Origin: Porphyra umbilicalis
Taxonomy: Eukaryota > Rhodophyta > Bangiophyceae > Bangiales > Bangiaceae
Assembly: GCA_002049455.2 (NCBI GenBank)
Contig: KV918766.1
Location: 434,001 to 498,000, forward strand
Direction of reading: 5' to 3'
Length of the DNA stretch: 64,000 nucleotides
Positions 20,431 to 31,285 of this stretch are shown piece by piece; the first letter of the stretch is position 1, and every line of letters starts with the position of its first letter. Under the pieces are notes generated by a model. The model was not told where the DNA came from, did no database searches, and worked only from the letters and a program-made list of their open reading frames with translations. A program made the translations under genes and the position numbers.

Positions 20431-22372
20431 GGCAACGTCCGCCTCGGCGCCGGCGCCGCTGCTCACGCCGACGGCGACCAGGAGCGCCCAGAGGAGGAGC
20501 AGCCCGGCCACGCGGCCGGGCGCGAGGTTAACGCCAGTCTGGCCGCCCCCGCCGCGGCTCGCCGCCGCCACCGACGCTGCCGCGCCGGGCACGGGTGCCG
20601 ACGCCGCCGCCGCCACCGCCGCCACCACCGCCGCCGCCATCCACGCCGGCCGCCCGCCCATGGTGCAGGCGGCCGCCGCCGGGACGGTGGCAGGGAACGC
20701 CGGTCAGACGGCGCCCAATTCCCACCGCCCGCGGGCGCCGCGCTCACCGCGTCGCGACGGTGGCGGGGAGCGGGACGCCACGCCAGCCCCGAGTCGGAAA
20801 GAGCAGGCACCCGCAGTGCGGGGGCGCCCGCGTTGTTCTGAGCCGCAAAAGGGCCACCCCCGCCCCACTGGTGGGGTGAGCGCTGGCGGTCAACCGCCAC
20901 TCCTGCCACCCGCGGTGCAGCGCGCTTCCTGCATGCGGGGAGGGAGAGGGGGAAGCGCTCCACCGCCTTGCACGTCGCTACTTCCTGCACCCTGCATTCC
21001 GCGGCCCGACGAGTGGCCGTTGCCGCTGCCGGTGCACCCAAAGCGCTCAGTTACAGCCCACTAAACAGAAACTGCCAGGGGCGGCTAGTACGGAGGGAGA
21101 CCCGTAGGCGACAACGACCCCGATTCAAGCACCCTGTGGATCCACGACCGACGCCAGCACACTAGCTGTGCGCCATTATCATAAGTGACGGTGTGCGGAC
21201 GGCGCGGTCACAGACCGAGCCCAACCTAAACGCAGCCGATGGCGACGCTCAGGCAGGCACGTGCCTGGACAGGTGAGGAGGGCAAGTGAAAGTGCAGACG
21301 TCACGGCCACCGTCGGGCAGGCAGGGTCGCGAACGGGATGCACGCGACCGCGATGAAGGCGGTGCCGAATTGTACTTGTGTGGATCACCCAACGACTTGA
21401 CAGCAACGACAATCAATAGAATAAACGATGCTCCAGTCCACGTGTGACGTTGGGGTGGAATCTGACAGCCAATCCCACTTCCATGTCGTGCCGTCTCCTG
21501 CCTTTTTTACACGTGGCAAGCTGTGTGGCTCTGCGGCTGAGAAGGACTGGACGGACTCAACCGATGGTCCACATCTTGAGGCCCTTGCCCAATCAGTAAG
21601 GACCAATGCGGCCGCCGGTCGCGCTCCGCCACCCGTGGAAGGCTGCAACCCCAACAGACGCGCGCAGTCCGTGACGGTGGCCGGGGTGGGCGGTTTGGCC
21701 CGTCTGCGCGGTCAACCCTCGGGTCGAGGGGGGAGATCCGACAGGCAGGCACGCCCACAACCGCCGGCCACGCGGCGTCGGCGGCGGTCGCCGGCGTCGA
21801 CCGGCGGAGGCTCCCCTCCAGACGCAGCCCAGCTGGACAGGGGCGGCCCCCGAGGTTGGGGGCGCGCTGCCCGCGCGTGCCAGCGCCTTCCCGAAACCTC
21901 GGCTGCCCGGCCGGGCAGACCCCCCCTGCAGCAGCCGCCGTGGAGGCTTTCGTGGTGCGCCGCCACCCGCGGGTTTCGTGTCTCTTCCGCGCCCTTGCGC
22001 CCACGGCCCCGCGCCGGCGGCGCACGCGTGGCCGGGTCGCTCGCCGCAATCTCCTCCACCGCCCGCGCGCCCGTGCCGCGTAGGGCTTTTGGGTTGCGGA
22101 CCGCGCGGCGAGCTGCGGCGCGCTTGCCCGTCTGGCCCGCGCCTCCATCGCCCTCCCCCCGTCCGCACCCCCGCCCGCAGCGTCGTCTTCTCCCCCACCC
22201 CCCCCCACCCACTCCCCACCCCACGTTGCGGCCGCCTTGCATTTTGCACCTGCCGCTGGTCCCACCCATTTGCTCCCATCCCTCCCCACACGCCCGATCT
22301 CGTTGCGGCCGACCTCCGTGGTTGTCGCCCCCCGTCCCCCATCCCCTGTTTGCTCCCCCGCCCGTCCCCACC
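20431..22372. other. Divergent intergenic region, no gene recognised
   Basis: This separates the minus-strand propeller gene from the plus-strand plastid protein gene and should hold both promoters. GC falls around 21.0-21.6 kb and rises again. Open frames running across 20.5-22.3 kb show no domain. Confidence 0.4.
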
Positions 22373-23334
22373 ATGGTGACCGCCGCTTTCGTCCCCGCGG
22401 GCGCCTCCCTGCTCCCCGCAACGCCACGGCGGGCCGTAGCCACGGTGGGCGCCCGGCGCTCGCCGCTGGTACGCGTCGTGCCAGCGTCTCCCCGCACCCG
22501 CACCGTGATCATGGCGACCCCCCCCCCCCCCGCGGCCGACGGTCCCCCCTCCACCCCCCGGGCGGTGCCACCACGCAACGGCTTTGCCGCCGCCGCCGCG
22601 GCGGCGGCCATGGCCGTCCTTGCGCTCTTCCCCTCCCCCGCCGCCGCTGCACGGGGTGGCAAGGGGGGCTCCCCTGTGGCACCCCCCCCCCCGCCCCCTC
22701 CACCACCACGACGGTGGATCTGACGACGGCGGCGGTGGCGCTCGGCGCCGTGGCCACCTCGGCGGTCGTCCTCCGCGTCTCGTCCCGCCGCGGCAAGTCG
22801 TCGGCCGAAGCCGACGCGGCCGCGTCGACGGCCGCCGCGGAGCGCGCGGCGCGCGCGTCGGCGGCCGCCCAGTCGGCGGCCAAGGCGGAGGAGCTGCGCG
22901 CCCGCCGGGAAGCCGAAGTCAAGTTCCTCGAGCAACAAGCCAAGGAGGAGGAGGAGGCTGACGCGGACGAGGCGGGCGCGGGCGCCGTGGCCGCCGACGC
23001 GGAGGAGGATGGGGAGGTGGACCTGCTGGCAGAGCTCCGCAAGCGCGTCGCCGCGATTGACTTGGAGGACCTTGGCGACGATGGCGCCGCCGACGAGGAG
23101 GAGCCGCCGGAGGAGGTGGTGCCCCGCGCGCGCGTCGGCGACCGCGGTGCGGGCTCGATCGTGCTCGAGCGCCCGGGCTCGGGCGGTGGGGGGGATGAGG
23201 ACGCGGGCGACGATGATGGGGCGGGGCCCAAGGGCGACGGGCCCGCCGGGGACGGGGAGGTGAGCGAGGAGATGCGCTCGTCGGTCGACATGCTCACGCG
23301 GATGTGGAACGCGTCTGGTGGGGCCGACTCTTGA
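22373..23334 (+). CDS. Putative plastid-targeted membrane protein, unknown function
   Basis: The start (CCACCATGGTG) opens a Ser/Arg/Ala-rich stretch like a transit peptide, followed by a second hydrophobic segment (AAAMAVLALFPSPAAA) that looks like a thylakoid-type signal. After a C-run at 22682-22692 the frame changes. Translation then gives a TM helix (TTAAVALGAVATSAVVLRV), an Ala/Lys/Glu coiled coil (SAAKAEELRARREAEVKFLE) and a very acidic tail ending MLTRMWNASGGADS. The stop at 23332-23334 is in the second frame. Either the C-run length is wrong in the assembly or an unrecognised intron lies here. I do not recognise a family. Plastid or thylakoid location is inferred only from the N-terminus. 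Confidence 0.55.
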
Positions 23335-24467
23335 GGTGGGGGCCGCCCGCGTTGACGTTTTTTGTTTGGGCGTGTGTGTGCTTGTTTGTGAGGGGTGGGG
23401 GGGGGGGGGGGGTTGAGCATGTGACTTTGATGTGTTTGTGTGCTGTCGTGTGCGACAGCCTAGGTCAAAAAGCAAAAAGAACCTTGAAGCACAGACTGCA
23501 GCTTGTTGATACCTCTACATGCACAGCACGGGCACTCTGACAGTCGTGCGCGCGCGTGCGTGCGCGGGCAGTGCGGGCAAACAAAACATCTATGGCGCCA
23601 CCACCGACGCAAGAGCCGAGCCGGGCCCCGGTCCACCCCCTCCCTCCCCCCCCTCCTCACCACCCCAACCGCCGCCCGCGCGCGCGGCCGCCGACGGGCA
23701 CCGCGTCAAAGGCGGTCAAGACGGCGGTGCGGTCAAACGCAAAGGGCGGGGGCGGCGGCGCGCCCGGGGCGGGCGGGGGCGGCGGCTCCCCCCCCCGGCG
23801 CCCCCCCCCGGCGCCGCCGCGCGCGCCCCCCCGCCCACCGCCGGCGGCGGGCGGCCGCGCGGCGGGCGCGGGGCGACGGCGGCGCCCGCCGCCGCCGCCG
23901 CCGCCGCCACGGCCAGCGGCGGCGGCGTGCGGCGGCCGCCGCCGCGCGTGCCGCGGCGGCGGCCGCCGTCGGCGGCCGCCGCAGCGGCGGGCGTGCGGGG
24001 GGGGGGGGGGGGGGGGAAGCGCCGCCGCCGCCGCCGCCGCCAGAGGCTGCCGCCGCCGGCGGCGGCGCGCGCGCGCGCGCGCCGCGCGGCCGCGCCGCGG
24101 GTGCGCCCGCGGGCGCCGCGGGTGCGCCCGCCCCGCCCGCGGCGGCGGGCGTCGGCAGCGGCGGGGGCACCGCCCCGCCGCGCGCGTCGGGCGCGCCCGC
24201 CGCCCGCGGCGGCCGCTGCGGCGCCGCCCCCGCCGCCGCCGCGGCGGCGGCGCCGCTGGCGGCGGGTGCCCCCCGATCGGGCGGCGCAAAGCGCGGGGGG
24301 GGGGGGGGGCGGCCGCCGCGGCTGCCGCCGCCGCCGCCGCCGCCGCCGCCGACGCCGGCGGCGGCTGCCACAGGCGCGTCACGGGCGGCGGCGCTGCCGG
24401 CGGCGGCGCGCTCCGGCCGTGGCGGGCGGGTGCCCCCCCCGCCGGTAGCAGCCCGCTGGCGCCAGTG
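23335..24467. other. Intergenic region with long G and C runs
   Basis: Convergent 3' ends of the plastid-protein and exonuclease genes. A long G-run lies near 23397-23412, further runs near 24000-24016 and 24297-24309, and dense GGC/GCC repeats fill 23.7-24.4 kb. Every frame is open because of composition. No gene is recognised, although the exonuclease C-terminus could extend into it if the C-run at 24504 is mis-sized. Confidence 0.4.
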
Positions 24468-24503
24468 CTACTGCCGCCGCCGCCGCCGCTGCTGCCGCCG
24501 CCG

Positions 24504-24541
<38 letters not shown>

Positions 24542-25406
24542 CACCCTCGGCCGCCGCCGCCGCCCGCGCGCGCCGCTCATTCGCAAGCGCGACGAGGCGG
24601 GTGAATTCGCGCTTGGCCGCCGCCGCGCCCGCCCCCTCCGCCCCCTCCCGGTAGGCGCGGCAGTAGGCGTCGGACGCGGCCGGCAGGCGCGACCGCCCCC
24701 CCGCGTCGAGCCCCCCCACGACCCGCGCGTAGACGCCAAACAGGTGCTGCACGTCAACGACCGCGTAGGCGAGGGCGTCCGCATCCAGCGGGCGCGCCGC
24801 CCACAGCCCCGCGTCGGCGACAAAGCGGGCCTTGACCGCCGCCTTTAACGCCACGTCTGCCGTCGAGGCGGGCGCAAACTTTTTGAGCAGCGTCGCGAGG
24901 GAGACGGGGAGGGAGTGGGCGTGCCCCGCCTGCGCAACGAGGAGGCTGTAGGCGACTTGGGTGTCCCGCACGCCCGCCAAGCGCACGCCCGCCTGGTGCG
25001 CGAGCGCGTCCGCGTCGTGGCGGCAGTCGTGCATGAGTTTGGTGACGGCCGCGTCTTGGAGGAGGGGCGCCACGGGGCCGAGGGCCGTCGGACACACGGC
25101 CGTGTCAAACACGTAGGCGCGCGTCGGCGACGCGATTTGGACGAGGCACAGGCGGCCGGTGCGGGAGAGGGCCACCCCTTCACAGTCGACGGCGAGGGTG
25201 GGGTGGGTGGCGAGGTGGGCGGCCGCCGCGGCGGCGGCGGCGGTGGTGGTCACGAGGCGCACGGCCACGCCGGTGCGGGCCGACGCGGCCGCTTCCACGG
25301 GGGACGGGGGGGGGAGGTCGGCGTCGTCATTGTCGCCGCCGCCGCTGCCGCCGCCGCTGCCGCCGCCGCTGCCGCCGCTGCCGGCAGCGGTAGCGGCGGC
25401 GGTCGC

Positions 25407-25438
<32 letters not shown>

Positions 25439-25481
25439 GCGTCGTCGGCAGCGCCGACAGCAGCGCAAACGGGTTGGCCAT
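24468..25481 (-). CDS. DEDDy 3'-5' exonuclease-domain protein (EXD/RNase D-like)
   Basis: A 337-residue protein starts at 25481 in a good context (GCCATGGCC). After a low-complexity Pro/Gly N-terminus comes one exonuclease domain. Motif I is AVDCEG (D99, E101), motif II HDCRHDADAL (D156), and motif III YAVVD (Y239, D243). The LW-RPL segment before motif III is typical of the RNase D/EXD1 group. All four acidic residues and the Tyr are present, so a metal-dependent 3'-5' nuclease acting on RNA or DNA is likely. No HRDC or other domain follows. The C-terminus runs through a 37-C tract (Gly-rich, then RRRQQRRRRRQ), so the last 25-30 residues are unreliable. The substrate is unknown. Confidence 0.85.
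24504..24540. repeat. 37-nt poly-C tract
   Basis: An uninterrupted run of 37 C on the plus strand (poly-G on the coding strand of the exonuclease gene). It encodes polyglycine. Such a run can form G-quadruplex or i-motif structures, and its length is hard to sequence correctly. Confidence 0.9.
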
Positions 25482-26611
25482 GGCCGCGCCGCCGGGGCGG
25501 GGGATGGGGCGACCAAACGGGGGCGGGCGGCAGCCGACAAGCCGGCGGCGGCTCGGCGCGCGCCCCGTCCCCCGCGGGTGGCCGCCGCAGGAGCACCCAC
25601 ACAGCGGCCGCGGGGGACCCCTTCCCCCCCCCCGGCCGACCACACCCGCCCCCGCCGCCGCGCCGCAGGGCGCGACCCCGACCGCCCCCCGCCGCCGCCC
25701 GCCGCCGCCCGCCGGGCACCCCGACCGCTCCGCCGCCCGCCGGCGGGTGCGGCAGACGCGCGCGGGGCCGCGCACCGCCGGCGCGGCGGCGGCGGCGGCG
25801 GCGGCGGCGGCAGCGGCAGCGGCGGCGGCGGCGGCAGCGGCAGCGGCGGGCGGGGGCAAGGGGGGGGGTCGTCCGCGCCGCCGCCGCGGCTGCAGCTGCC
25901 AGCGCCGCGCTGCGCGCCGCTGCCGACGTGGGCGCATCCACCACGCACACGCGAGCGGGGTGGTGTCCCAAGGGCGCACTGACGGGCGGCCGTCGGTGTG
26001 GACTTGCCTCGCAACTCTTGCTTGGGCGCGCAACTCTTGGTTGGGCGCGCAACTCTTGCTGGGGCGCGCAACTCTTGCTGGGGCGCGCAACTCTTGCTTG
26101 AGCGCGCAACTCTTGCTCGCGAGCACCCCGCGGGGCGCGCAAGCCTCGCTTGCGCGCGCAACTTGTTCTTGTCGGGGACTTGCGCGAGTGGAATCCGGTG
26201 GCGGGGCTGGCGTCGGGGCGGTCGGACACCCCCGCTGGAGCGTGTGCAAAAAAGGCAGCCACGCGCCGCGGCCCCAGATCCGCGGGTGGCGGGTCCCCCC
26301 ACCCGCATCTCCCGTCGCCCGGCCGCCTTGCACGCGGGTCACGCGCAGCACACACGGCGCTGCCGCGCGAGCACCTTCCGCCGTGCCGGCTGAGCGCATC
26401 CCCCCCCCCCCCCCCCCGTCCCCCCGCCGCCGCCGCGGGCCCGGTCGCCACCCCCGGCAGTGGCGCGGCGGCGCGGCGGCGCGCTCCCTCTGGCTTGGCG
26501 GCGGGGACGCTGCTGGCGAGGTCCCTCCTCTTCACCCCCCCCCCCTCCATGCGCCCGTGACAAGAGGCGGCAGTGGCACGCGCCGTACGCGTCGACGGCG
26601 GCGGGCGAGCC
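25482..26611. other. Divergent promoter region with a minisatellite
   Basis: This lies between the exonuclease gene (-) and the CLC gene (+) and should hold both promoters. It contains GCC/GGC microsatellites (around 25790-25855), a 19-bp minisatellite (26011-26124) and a C-run at about 26400-26417. Long open frames are present on both strands but have no domain. Confidence 0.4.
26011..26124 (+). repeat. 19-bp minisatellite, six copies
   Basis: The motif GCAACTCTTG begins at 26011, 26030, 26049, 26068, 26087 and 26106, an exact 19-bp period. The rest of the unit is (C/G)T(T/G)GGGCGC with small variation. A degenerate further unit follows near 26140-26165. The period is not a multiple of three, so it is unlikely to be coding. 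Confidence 0.9.
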
Positions 26612-28683
26612 ATGGCGGCGGCCGGCGGCGGCGGTAGCAATGGCGGCGGCACGACCACCGTCGGCGGCGGCGGCTATGGCGACGGCACGACCACCGCCGG
26701 CGGCGGCGGCGGGCAGGGCCGCGGCCCCCGACACTGCCGTGACAGCGGCGGCGCCCCCCCCCCCGCGGCCTTTCTGTCTGCCGCCCCGCTGCTGCGGCGG
26801 CCGCCCCTGCTCGGCCGCCCCGCCCCGCGGCTGTCCGTCTGCGCCCGCCGCGCGGCGGCGCGGCGGCCGCGGCGGTGGCGCCCCCCCCCCCCCCCCCCCC
26901 CCCCCACCATGAGCACCCCCCCCCCCCCACGGCGGCGGCGGCACGCACCCACGCGGAGGCCCCCCCCCCCCCAAGTTCCGGCACCCCTCCCCCCCCCCCC
27001 TCCCCCCCCAGGCTTCTGCGGCTGCTGCGGCGGCTCCCCCCCTCCACCGCCACCCTCGTTGCCGCCGCTGCCGTTGGCGCCGGCACGGGCGCGGCGGTCA
27101 GCGCCTTTAAGCTGTCCATCCTCGGCCTCCAAACGGCGGCGTATGGCCCCCTGGCGGGCGCCCTCCTCCCCACCCTCGGCGTGTACAACATTGCGGTGCT
27201 CCCCGCCCTCGGCGGCGTCGGCGTGGCCGCCCTCCGCGCCGCCGGCGGGGGTGGTGGCGGCGGCGGCGCCGCCGCCGCCTTTGGCGGCGGCATCCCCGCC
27301 GCCATGCGTGCCGTTGAGGCGGCCGACGGGGAGCGCCTCCCCGCCGCCCGCGCGGGGCGTAAAGCCGCCGCCGCCGTTGTGACGCTCGGCACGGGCAACA
27401 GCCTCGGCCCCGAAGGGCCCGCCGTGGAACTCGGCGCCGCCGTCGCGTGGGCGGTTGTTGACGCGTGGGCGGCCGCCGGTCGGCGGTGGGGGGGGGGTCC
27501 CCCGCCGCGGGCGCGGGCGTCCGCCGCTCCCAGCTGCTCATTGGGGCGGGGGCGGCGGCGGGGGTGTCGGCGGGCTTTGACGCGCCCATGGCGGGCGTGT
27601 TTTTTGCGTTGGAGCTGGTGCTCGCCGGCCGCGTCGGCGCGGCCGAGGGGGGGGGGGGGATCCTCGGCGGCGGCGAGGGCGACGTGTCCGTGCTGCTCCT
27701 CGCCGCGGCCGTGGCGGGGGTGGTTGTCAATGTCGGCCTCGGGGGCAGCGTGCTGTTTGACGCGCCGCCGTACGAGCTCCGCGCGCCGCTCGTCGAGTTG
27801 CCGGCCTACCTCGGCCTGGGGGTGCTCGGGGGGCGGTCAGCCTCGGCTGGCGCCGCCTCCTCCGCGCCGTCGAGGGCGTTGCGTCGCGCGCGCTGGGCGG
27901 CGGCGCCGCCGGCGGCGCGGGCGGGGTGGCGCTCCCGTGGGGCCTCTCCCTCCCCCCCGCCGCCCTCCCCGTCCTCGGCGGGGGCGTGTGTGGGTTGCTC
28001 GCCGTTGCCTACCCGCAGGTGCTCTTTGCCGGCTACGACACCTTTGACGCGCTGCTACACGACGTGCAGTTCCCGCTGCCGCTGCTCGCCACGTTGCTCG
28101 TGCTCAAACCCCTCGCCACCGCCATTGCGCTGTCGACGGGGCTCGTCGGCGGCACGCTCGCGCCGTCCCTCTTTGTCGGCGCCGCGCTCGGCGCGTCGTA
28201 CCAAAAGGTGCTCGCGGGGGGGCTCGGCGCCGCCCTCGCCGCCGTGCCGGCGCTGTCGGGGCTCGCCAACCCGGCGGGGCTGGCGGGCGCCGCCGCCGCG
28301 GGCGCGGCGGGCGTCGGCGGCTCGGCCGTCGGCCTCATTGCGCCCGCGCCCGCGTATGCGCTGGTGGGGATGGCGGCGGTGTTGGCGGGCGTCTTCCGCG
28401 CGCCCCTCACCGCGTCCATCCTGCTGTTTGAGATGACGCGCGACTTTCGGATTGTGCTGCCGCTGCTCGCGGCGGTGGGGATTAGCAGCTGGATGGTCGA
28501 CGCCCTGTCCACGCCGGTGGGGGGGGGGGGGGGGCGCCGTCCCCAAAGGCCCCTGCCGCACCGGCGGCGGGGGAGGCGGCGGGCGGGTCGGCGGCGGCGG
28601 CGGCAGCCGCCGCCGCGCCCGCCCCCGCGTCGGCCGCCACGTCGAGCGACCTCACGGGCGGTCTGCTCGGCCCGCCCGACGGC

Positions 28684-28721
<38 letters not shown>

Positions 28722-29727
28722 AGCCGCACCCGCCGGGGACCCCCCCCCGCACCTCCCCGCGTCCTTGACGCTCGCGGCGCTCGCCCCCCCCCTGGCGGGT
28801 GCCGACGCCCCGCTGCCGTCGACGAGCTTCCTCTTCCAAGTCGCGTCCGAGTGGGAGCGCCTCCTCTCCTCCCTCCCCGTCGCGGCGGTGATGGTCGCCC
28901 CGCCCGTGGTCGTCACTGACGCCACATCCCTCGCCGACGTGGTCGCCGCCCTCCTCGCCGCCCGCGCGCCCGTCGCGATGGTCGTGCGCGAGGGGAGTGA
29001 CGGCTCCCCCGTGACGGCCCTGCCCGCACCGCCCCCGCCGTCGTCTGACGGCGGCGGTCCCGCCGGTAGCGACAGCGGCGGCGGCGGCAATGGCAGCGCC
29101 GTCGGCAATGGCAGCGCCGTCACGCCGCCGGGCCCGTCGTATGGGGAACTCCTCGGCGTGCTCACCGTCGGCGACGTGACGCGCGCGCTCGCCGCCGCCG
29201 CCCGCCATGACGGCGGGCGTGGCGGCGCCGCGGCGCCCACCGACGGGCACGTGGACGCGGGCGCGCCGGCGCTCGCCGCCGCCACCGTCGGGCCGACGCT
29301 GGTGACGGTGCGGCCGGGGGATTCGGCGGCGGACGCGGCAGAGGCGATGCGCGCCGCCGCCGTCGGGCAGCTGCCGGTCGTGACGCCGCAGGCGGTGCCG
29401 TCAGAGGAGGGCGCCGGTGGGGGCGGGGGGGAGGCGCCGGTCGACGCGATGAGCGGCGGCGTGCGCATCGCCTTGTACCTGCAGGGTGTGGTGTATGCGG
29501 TGGACGTGCGGCGGGGGGGGCGCCTCGAGGCGCTGCGGGCGGCGGCGGCGCGCGCGGCGGCGGCGGCGGCGGTGGCCGAGGCGGCCGTTGAGGCGGCGGC
29601 CGAGGCGGCGGCGGTGGCCGAGGCGGCGGCCGTCTTGGCGGCGGCGGTGGTGGCGGCCGACGTGGAGAGCGTGGAGGTGGGTGTGGGCAAGGGGGCGGGC
29701 ACGGGGGAGGAAAAGCCGAGCGCCTGA
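26612..29727 (+). CDS. CLC-e/f-type chloride channel/transporter with CBS domains
   Basis: Conserved CLC motifs appear in order: GGGIP near 27282-27297, GTGNSLGPEGPAVELG near 27388-27432 with the gating Glu in GPEGP, and GGTLAP near 28148-28165. GTGNSLGPEGP is typical of plant CLC-e/f proteins of plastid or Golgi. The tail carries two CBS-like regions (about 28800-29190 and 29270-29380) and an Ala-rich end. The full protein needs frame changes near 26960-27009 (C-runs), 27488-27497, 27828-27833 and 28519-28534 (G-runs). Conserved sequence continues directly across each, so run-length errors are likelier than decay. ATG at 26612 and 26909 are in frame; the former includes AAFLSAAPLLRRPPLL, transit-peptide-like. 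It would move anions across an organelle membrane. Confidence 0.8.
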
Positions 29728-30379
29728 CGGCGGGCGCGTCGGGGGGGGAACAAATGTTGGGTGCCGTCTAGCGGCAAGTCGTGACACACGCAGCCATTGT
29801 GCGGGTCTAGGCTACAGCCGTCGATGCACTTCCATCCACCACAGGTGTGCCAGCGTCTGCACAGGGCGAGCGCCGCTCCACGGTCTCCCCGTCTGGTGCT
29901 GTCACCGACCCGTTTCTACTTGAGAGCAATTGCTCTTTGGAACACTTGGAGCCCGTCGCGACGGCCCAGATTCCCAACCTGCACACGGTCGATTCAGACG
30001 TGGCGACCGTCGACGCCCATTCAATGTGTCGGGTGCCCGGAACACTGGGCATGGACGGAAGCTGCCAAGCGACAAGGACACAGGGTCGACTCAACACCAT
30101 GACGAGTACAAGCCAAAGGATGTGCGGGCACAGCACGGTGACGCGCAGAGACAGCAACCCGGCGCACAAGAAAAAATGCCACGCCCGTGGCACGGCTCGC
30201 TGCGAATGGACTCGCCTCAAGGTCAACGGGCCCCCCACCCTAGCCCCACCGCACCCGCCCCAATCCCCGACGCGGCGGGACGAGTCGCGCGCCGCCGCGA
30301 CCGCCACCGCAACCATGGGCGCCATCCCCAAGCCGCACGAGCCCACCAACGCTCCTGCCCCTCGAAAAAGGGCACCTAT
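29728..30379. other. Convergent intergenic region
   Basis: The 3' ends of the CLC (+) and BAR-domain (-) genes meet here. GC is lower than in the flanking genes. No further gene or repeat is recognised. Confidence 0.4.
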
Positions 30380-31285
30380 TTAGGCGGCCGGCTCAGCCGG
30401 CGCGGCCGGCGACAAGGGCGCCGGCGGCGTGACGCTCTCCGTGGCGCCCTTGGCGTCCACCAACCCCCCCGGGGTGCTCCCCGCCGCCGGCGACAGCGCT
30501 GCAGGGGAGGCGGCACTGGCGGCGGCCGGGGACCCCCCCCCCCCCCCCCCCTCGACGCCCACCCAGCTGGTCATCTCCGTGTCGAGCTGCGCCAGCGCGT
30601 CGCGGTGCTCGTCCACAAACCCAAACGTGCCGCCGAGGGTGGAGAGGCACTGGGACATGGCCGAGCCCTGCGCTTGAAAGTAGCTGACAAAGAGGGCGCG
30701 GAAGGCCACCGCGCGGCGCGCCCACACCGCCGCCTGCCGCGCCGTGACGGTCACGACGGCCGCGTCATAGGCGGCGCGGGCGGCCTCAAACTTTTCCAAG
30801 TTGCGCCCGATCTTGGACTCGTCCCGCCCGCTGCCCGTCTTGGCTTGGAGCGCCTCGAGCTTTTTGGCGTACATGTCGAGTTCCACCTTGGCCGCGTGCA
30901 GCGTCGTCTTGATGTCCTTGTCGACCCCCTCAATTTCGCTCAGGTAGGCGCGCACGAGCGCCTCCATCCTCTTGTGCTGGGAGGTGGTCGACTCGACGCG
31001 CCCCGTAAACGTTTTGAGCAGCGCCAGCGAGGAGGTGGCCGTCTCCTTGGCCACATCCCGCAGCGGATCCGCGTCGGGGTAGGAGGTGGCAAAGCGGTCC
31101 GAAAAGTGGACAAAATTGCTCCCGACGAGCGCCGTCCAGTTGCGCTCCGTCGCGGCAATGTCCTCCAAGCCGGCCTTGAGCGCCTTGGCCGCCCCTTCGA
31201 GGCGCTGGCGGTAGTCTTGCACCTCGGCGTTTTCAATCGTGTGGGTGCTCATGGCCGCAACGTTGCGCTTCACCTTGTGCATCAT
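30380..31285 (-). CDS. BAR-domain protein
   Basis: The protein has 301 residues and starts MMHKVKR at 31285. Residues about 1-230 are charged helices with the BAR pattern: DYRQRLEGAAKALKAGLEDI, YLSEIEGVDKDIKTTLHAAK, VELDMYAKKLEALQAK, KIGRNLEKFEAARAAYD and AFRALFVSYFQAQG. BAR dimers bind and bend membranes during endocytosis and vesicle transport. The remaining 70 residues are Gly/Ala/Pro-rich with no SH3 or other partner domain, so it resembles short BAR-only proteins. The frame is intact despite a C-run near 30532-30550 in the tail. It is the last host gene before the repeat-rich region. Confidence 0.85.
   Translation of the reverse strand: MMHKVKRNVAAMSTHTIENAEVQDYRQRLEGAAKALKAGLEDIAATERNWTALVGSNFVHFSDRFATSYPDADPLRDVAKETATSSLALLKTFTGRVESTTSQHKRMEALVRAYLSEIEGVDKDIKTTLHAAKVELDMYAKKLEALQAKTGSGRDESKIGRNLEKFEAARAAYDAAVVTVTARQAAVWARRAVAFRALFVSYFQAQGSAMSQCLSTLGGTFGFVDEHRDALAQLDTEMTSWVGVEGGGGGGSPAAASAASPAALSPAAGSTPGGLVDAKGATESVTPPAPLSPAAPAEPAA

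Noticed and set aside
21060..21130. tRNA-like segment with GATTCAAG
   Set aside because: No cloverleaf pairing or A-box at the right distance could be drawn.
26011..26124. CRISPR-like array
   Set aside because: The period is only 19 bp with no distinct spacers; it is a eukaryotic minisatellite.
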